NCBI GenBank assembly: GCA_036872755.1
Contig: JAVHNS010000005.1
Location: 2,418,001-2,482,000 of the forward strand
Source of the DNA: Orbilia blumenaviensis
Taxonomy: Eukaryota; Ascomycota; Orbiliomycetes; Orbiliales; Orbiliaceae
Length of the DNA: 64,000 nucleotides
Reading direction: 5' to 3'
Part shown: piece after piece, positions 60,171-64,000 of the stretch
Position numbering within the stretch: position 1 is the stretch's first letter
Layout: every line of letters begins with the position of its first letter
Position numbers and translations under genes: made by a program
The notes under the pieces: model-generated
What the model saw: the letters and a program-made list of their open reading frames with translations, nothing else
Told to the model about the DNA's origin: nothing
Databases searched by the model: none

Positions 60171-62300
60171 TTAGAACTTGTTGATCTCCATTGTCTGGAG
60201 GGTATATCTGCCACCAGTCATTGCTCCGCCAATCCCAATTGTGCGATTGGAGCCGGTGCTATCGACGTGGTTATTAGCCCTCCAGTGGTTAGGTACAACG
60301 TGAGTCGGGTCGTCAATGACGACGGTAATATCGACACTCTCGCGATCAATTGGAGATCCGGATCGCTTCTTGCCCTTCTTAGAACCACCGCCGTTCGACC
60401 TAATGTGTGAATCAGAGCGAGTGAGATGCTGGAGCGGCTTCTTGCTCTGGAACAGTGGAGGAATCACGGGAAGGGATGGAACTTCCTTGAGTGTCCTGTT
60501 GCCATATGTGTTTGAATCGATAGGTGAGACGGGGCTGATGTTGTTATCAAAGTGGATGTCAAGGAATGAAGAAGGGTATGTGCTGTTGGCTGCCAGTGAG
60601 CGGCGGTCGTCCTCACTGTAGTCAGAAGGTGAGATTCCTTCCTCAACATAGGTTCCATACTGGAAGCGGTCGTGGAATGGGGAGCGGTAGCCTTCCACTT
60701 CAGTCATCTCAGTTGCTATGGATGCCCTGTCACCGACCTTCAACGGTTGTGGGATGTTCAAATATTGCTCACGAAGCTCGGGGGAGGTGAGCTGTGGGCA
60801 AAGGGTATGCTCATGAGGCGGGATCTCGATAACAGGAAGGAAGTTGGAGCTGGGGGCTGCTGGAGGGTTTGGGGCATTAGTGTTTGTGAACGCCCTCGGG
60901 TTTGAGGGGGTGATAGGAGTGTAGTCATCACTGATGTTGGTGTTGTCGGTAGCAGTGGTATTGGCCCTCTCAAGGGTGACTTCGTGTCTAAGGCTTGTTG
61001 GTGTTACTTGGTTGGACCCTTTTGATTTACCCTGACCACTGGTCTGTACAGCAATTGGATACCGATTGCCACGGGACTGTCTTTCACTTCCAGTGAAGAC
61101 ACTCGAGTGGATGGATGAACCGACCGACGTTTCAGAGCCCAGGCTTCCTCGCTGTTCTTTCAGGTTCTCGTGGGAGAGCAAGTTACGGAACTTGAGCCTG
61201 GAAGCACTTGCGAGATCCTTGAAGCTGGGATTTGAGTTCTTGCGCTTGTGCTTCTTTGAGGGTGTGGTTGTGCTCGAGCTAGCCTGCTGTTGAGACTCAG
61301 GGCCCTGGAGTGAAGATACCATAGTGGAACTGGAATCAGCTCCGTGGATAGCAAGGGACGGCAGAGGAGGAGTCTCTCCATGGACCCTATGACCGCGACG
61401 GTTGTTGTCGAGGTCACTTGGCTCGTCATACTGGGCGAACATCTGAGTGCTTGTGTTGCTGGCGGCATATTGCCTGCCTCCGATGGAGACACCAAGCCCG
61501 TCATAGCTCTCAGATGGGGCAGTGACGACGACCTCTGGTTGGTATCCAATGGTGACGCTCTGCTTGGATGAAACCTTCGAGTTGATCTTCTCATTCGAGG
61601 CGCTGCGACTTCCCTTGCGGGTCCCGGAGCGGTCCGATGGCATACGACTCCAGCTTCGCACGCGTGCTGTGTTATCCTTTTTCCGATTCCTGACATAAAA
61701 GATCAGGGATGCAAGCGCGGCTCCGACAGCCAGTCCTGGTGCGAACCCGGCAGCAAACCCACCGGCTGTAACAGCAGGACAATCAGACTTCGCGATAAAC
61801 CCAGCAAGTTTCTGAGCCTCCGAAAGCGAAGTTGTGTTTTCCCCATCCTCAGAGGGGAGAGGGGTTGACGTTGGCTGAGAGCCACCGACACTTGTAGGCC
61901 AGCTATCAAACTCAAGTTGGCAACGGGTGCCGTCGCAGAGATAACCGGGGGGGCAGCACTTGCCACTACTGCAACGGACAAGCTGCTCAGGTGAGCCGAC
62001 GGCCCCCTCGATACTGCTACATTCCGAAGTACTAATGATGCGGCAATCCTGACCAGTAGGGCAGCATCCAACAGCTGTATTATCCAGAACAGCAATACAC
62101 TCGGTGCCAGTAGGACAGCAGAAGTTAGAAACCTTTGGGTTCGTACACCTTTGGCTTCCAGCTCCACAAAAGTCATTTGAGGCTTGTCGTGCGAATAGGG
62201 TAAGCTCTGGGTATAGCTTTGGTGCCGGTGATGCCGATACCAAGAGACATATCTGAAGAAGCGTCGCGAGGATGACAGGTAATGTGGTTGACCTCGCCAT
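60171..62300 (-). CDS. Single-pass membrane protein with Cys-rich ectodomain and long cytoplasmic tail
   Basis: A single exon encodes 709 residues. The signal peptide is MARSTTLPVILATLLQICLL with likely cleavage near SAS (21-24). The ectodomain (25-178) has 15 cysteines in motifs such as FCCPTGTECIA, GCCPTGQDC and KCCPPGYLCDGTRC, resembling small repeated CCP-G-x-x-C modules. A Ser/Thr/Pro stalk follows. One Gly/Ala-rich transmembrane helix (about 179-202) ends in the basic stop-transfer RNRKK. The remaining 500 residues are Ser/Thr-rich, disordered and rich in phosphosite-like motifs. The topology recalls fungal wall-stress sensor or receptor-like proteins, but the Cys pattern is not the eight-Cys WSC domain. 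Function is unknown; surface sensing or wall binding is inferred. Confidence 0.83.
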   Translation of the reverse strand: MARSTTLPVILATLLQICLLVSASPAPKLYPELTLFARQASNDFCGAGSQRCTNPKVSNFCCPTGTECIAVLDNTAVGCCPTGQDCRIISTSECSSIEGAVGSPEQLVRCSSGKCCPPGYLCDGTRCQLEFDSWPTSVGGSQPTSTPLPSEDGENTTSLSEAQKLAGFIAKSDCPAVTAGGFAAGFAPGLAVGAALASLIFYVRNRKKDNTARVRSWSRMPSDRSGTRKGSRSASNEKINSKVSSKQSVTIGYQPEVVVTAPSESYDGLGVSIGGRQYAASNTSTQMFAQYDEPSDLDNNRRGHRVHGETPPLPSLAIHGADSSSTMVSSLQGPESQQQASSSTTTPSKKHKRKNSNPSFKDLASASRLKFRNLLSHENLKEQRGSLGSETSVGSSIHSSVFTGSERQSRGNRYPIAVQTSGQGKSKGSNQVTPTSLRHEVTLERANTTATDNTNISDDYTPITPSNPRAFTNTNAPNPPAAPSSNFLPVIEIPPHEHTLCPQLTSPELREQYLNIPQPLKVGDRASIATEMTEVEGYRSPFHDRFQYGTYVEEGISPSDYSEDDRRSLAANSTYPSSFLDIHFDNNISPVSPIDSNTYGNRTLKEVPSLPVIPPLFQSKKPLQHLTRSDSHIRSNGGGSKKGKKRSGSPIDRESVDITVVIDDPTHVVPNHWRANNHVDSTGSNRTIGIGGAMTGGRYTLQTMEINKF

Positions 62301-64000
62301 TGTTGTATTTTTTTGTGTTGTGCGGCTCGCCGACTCGGCACCACTATTTGACGACGTATCTATATCGTTAAGAAAAACAACGACGACCGAAGGGAAAAAA
62401 GGTATTTTGCACCAGGCTTTTGTAATAAAATAGAGGGAATGAAAGTCTTGTCAAAAGAGAAAAAGAGGCTATTAACCTTGAGTTCCCTGTATCCTACGAA
62501 CCGGGCAGGCACTAGGAAAAACCAAGAACAGTATATGTGCGTATCTGATAGTATACCCAACGGGAGGCGGGAATGACACGATCAGATAGGTAAAAGATTG
62601 ACTCTGGTAATCAATTGGTACTGTAGCCTTAGGGTGTATAAGGGTAGCTACTTGCAGTCTTTCAAATTTGATATCGAAAATTTTCCAAGCTCTCTGTGCT
62701 AAAAACGATCGAGTTCCCTGATCAAGCAAACGAGTCGCCGGTTTGCTGGGCAGTAATTGAAGCACAGAGATGTGATATCAAATTGAAAGAGCAAGACGCT
62801 TCAGGAAAGAGATGGGATGGAAGGCGACAGAGAAATACAAGAGGGAAAATGCTTTGCTTTAATCAATCGGCAAAGTATTTAGTGGAACTCGAAATGTATA
62901 GCAACTTAAACCAAAGAACGATAATAAAAAATTCAACGGTCCACGTCTATGCTATTGAAAAGCGGAGTAAGCGGTTTCAGAATATTAAAACGATGCTGAA
63001 AAAAATTAATAAAAAATAATCGAAAAAGGAAATGAATATTAAAAAAAAAAGGAAAGAAAGAAAGAAAACAGCTAAAGAAATTCGTGTCTGTAACTTTTCA
63101 CGATAGCATTTGTGAAGAATAAAACAGTGCGGAGAGGATAGAACCTTTAAGAAACAATGGGCGGTGGGCACCCGACTGAATATCAACAAGTCATCCCAAG
63201 AGGTAATGCGATGCCTCGCCCCTGCGTTATCGCGTCGCTGGCCGGATCACCCCATGCGCGATCTTGTGGTCAGTAGCTATTTTTGCTGATTCAAAGCGTC
63301 AAGATTTCTTCACAGCTTCCTCTAGCTACTGGTGAGCATGCTAGTGGAACTTTTCTATGCTATATTTGCACCTTGCATGAATGACTGGCCAGGGCAGCTT
63401 GCAAGGTTAAGACGAGCCTAAGGTTCAGCAGACACCGGGCTTTCGGCGTGGTGACACGAAATTTGCAGACACTGGCTGGATCTTGACATTTGGAAGAGCC
63501 TCTTGAGATTTAGGCAGAGTTTACGGGCCAATAAAGTCCTAGAAGCAGGTATGGATATGTGAATCTCTCTTCTTGAAACTAAGTAGCCGCCTCCTGTCCT
63601 TGTGATTGGCTAGCTTCTTATCTACCCGACCAAAGAGTGTGATTAACGCGTGCAGGCCTTCAAGAAAAGGAAAGAAAGAAAGAGAGGGCAGCTTTGAAGG
63701 GCGTCTCAGTCGACTACAGCCATGTCGACACAGAAACTTCTTTTGGAAAAGTTGAAGTATATAATACAGGGGTATACCAATAGTAGCGTAGACAGCAGAA
63801 CTGTTAACTGTTGGAGCTCACGATCAGTCTATTTGCACAGACGTCCTTCATAATTCACTCACAAAATATCCAGCCTCCCTTAAATTTTCGAGGCTAGCTA
63901 CCTTCCGGCTGCTTCTGTAGTGCGAAGTTGCTTGCCTGGCTTAATCACTAACTAATCCCAAAGGAAGTTCCACAAGCCGGCCCTTGAGCCAACAGCTGAT
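62301..64000. other. Intergenic, right edge
   Basis: This is the upstream region of the minus-strand membrane-protein gene, with its promoter and 5' leader. It contains an A/G-rich patch (63000-63070) and a pyrimidine/purine-biased leader. The frames at 62696-63019 and 62977-63189 have no recognizable product. No RNA gene is seen up to the window end. Confidence 0.4.

Overview
The window looks like chromosomal DNA of a filamentous ascomycete (Pezizomycotina). Genes are split by short GT...AG introns, mostly 60-140 nt, some with TACTAAC-like branch sites. The gene set is fungal: a PXR1/PinX1 G-patch protein, Sec53-type phosphomannomutase, a NACHT-ankyrin-SPRY NLR, GPI-type Thr/Pro-rich wall proteins and a DOPA-dioxygenase. 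Gene density is low, 13 supported genes in 64 kb. Gene-poor stretches of 3-7 kb contain microsatellites, homopolymers and pyrimidine-rich leaders. An Orbiliomycetes- or Pezizomycetes-like lineage would fit, but that is inference only. I see no rRNA, convincing tRNA, intact transposon, CRISPR or viral sequence.

Left part (1-12.1 kb): a DOPA 4,5-dioxygenase-like gene with two microexons (minus); a PEX11-like membrane protein with a very long glycine-zipper and Tyr/Gln/Ser/Gly-rich tail (plus); PXR1 (plus); phosphomannomutase (minus); a COG0523/CobW metallochaperone GTPase (minus). These are mostly housekeeping genes.

Middle part (13.5-42.3 kb): a seven-exon NLR of about 1892 residues; a giant repeat-built, cysteine-rich, poly-Thr cell-surface protein (minus); a 7 kb gene desert; an EH-like/ankyrin protein; a small unknown gene (minus); a gene-poor stretch with an isolated ankyrin-like fragment; and an unknown 430-residue protein carrying an R-x4-H motif that could be a HEPN signature.

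Right part (42.3-64 kb): a second Thr/Pro-rich GPI-type protein that shares a ten-residue Cys motif with the first; a 7 kb desert with a CCAAT cluster and a long pyrimidine-rich leader; a proline-directed-phosphosite-rich nuclear-type protein; another desert; and a single-pass membrane protein with a Cys-rich ectodomain (minus).

Exon structures were derived by hand from splice signals and phase. In every multi-exon model the exon lengths sum to a multiple of three, and family matches cross the junctions where a family is known. Nothing was confirmed by database search or RNA data. The most unusual items are the PEX11-like protein with its glycine-zipper/prion-like tail, the paired C-x8-C surface proteins, the EH-ankyrin fusion, the possible HEPN protein and the 10-nt and 16-nt microexons.
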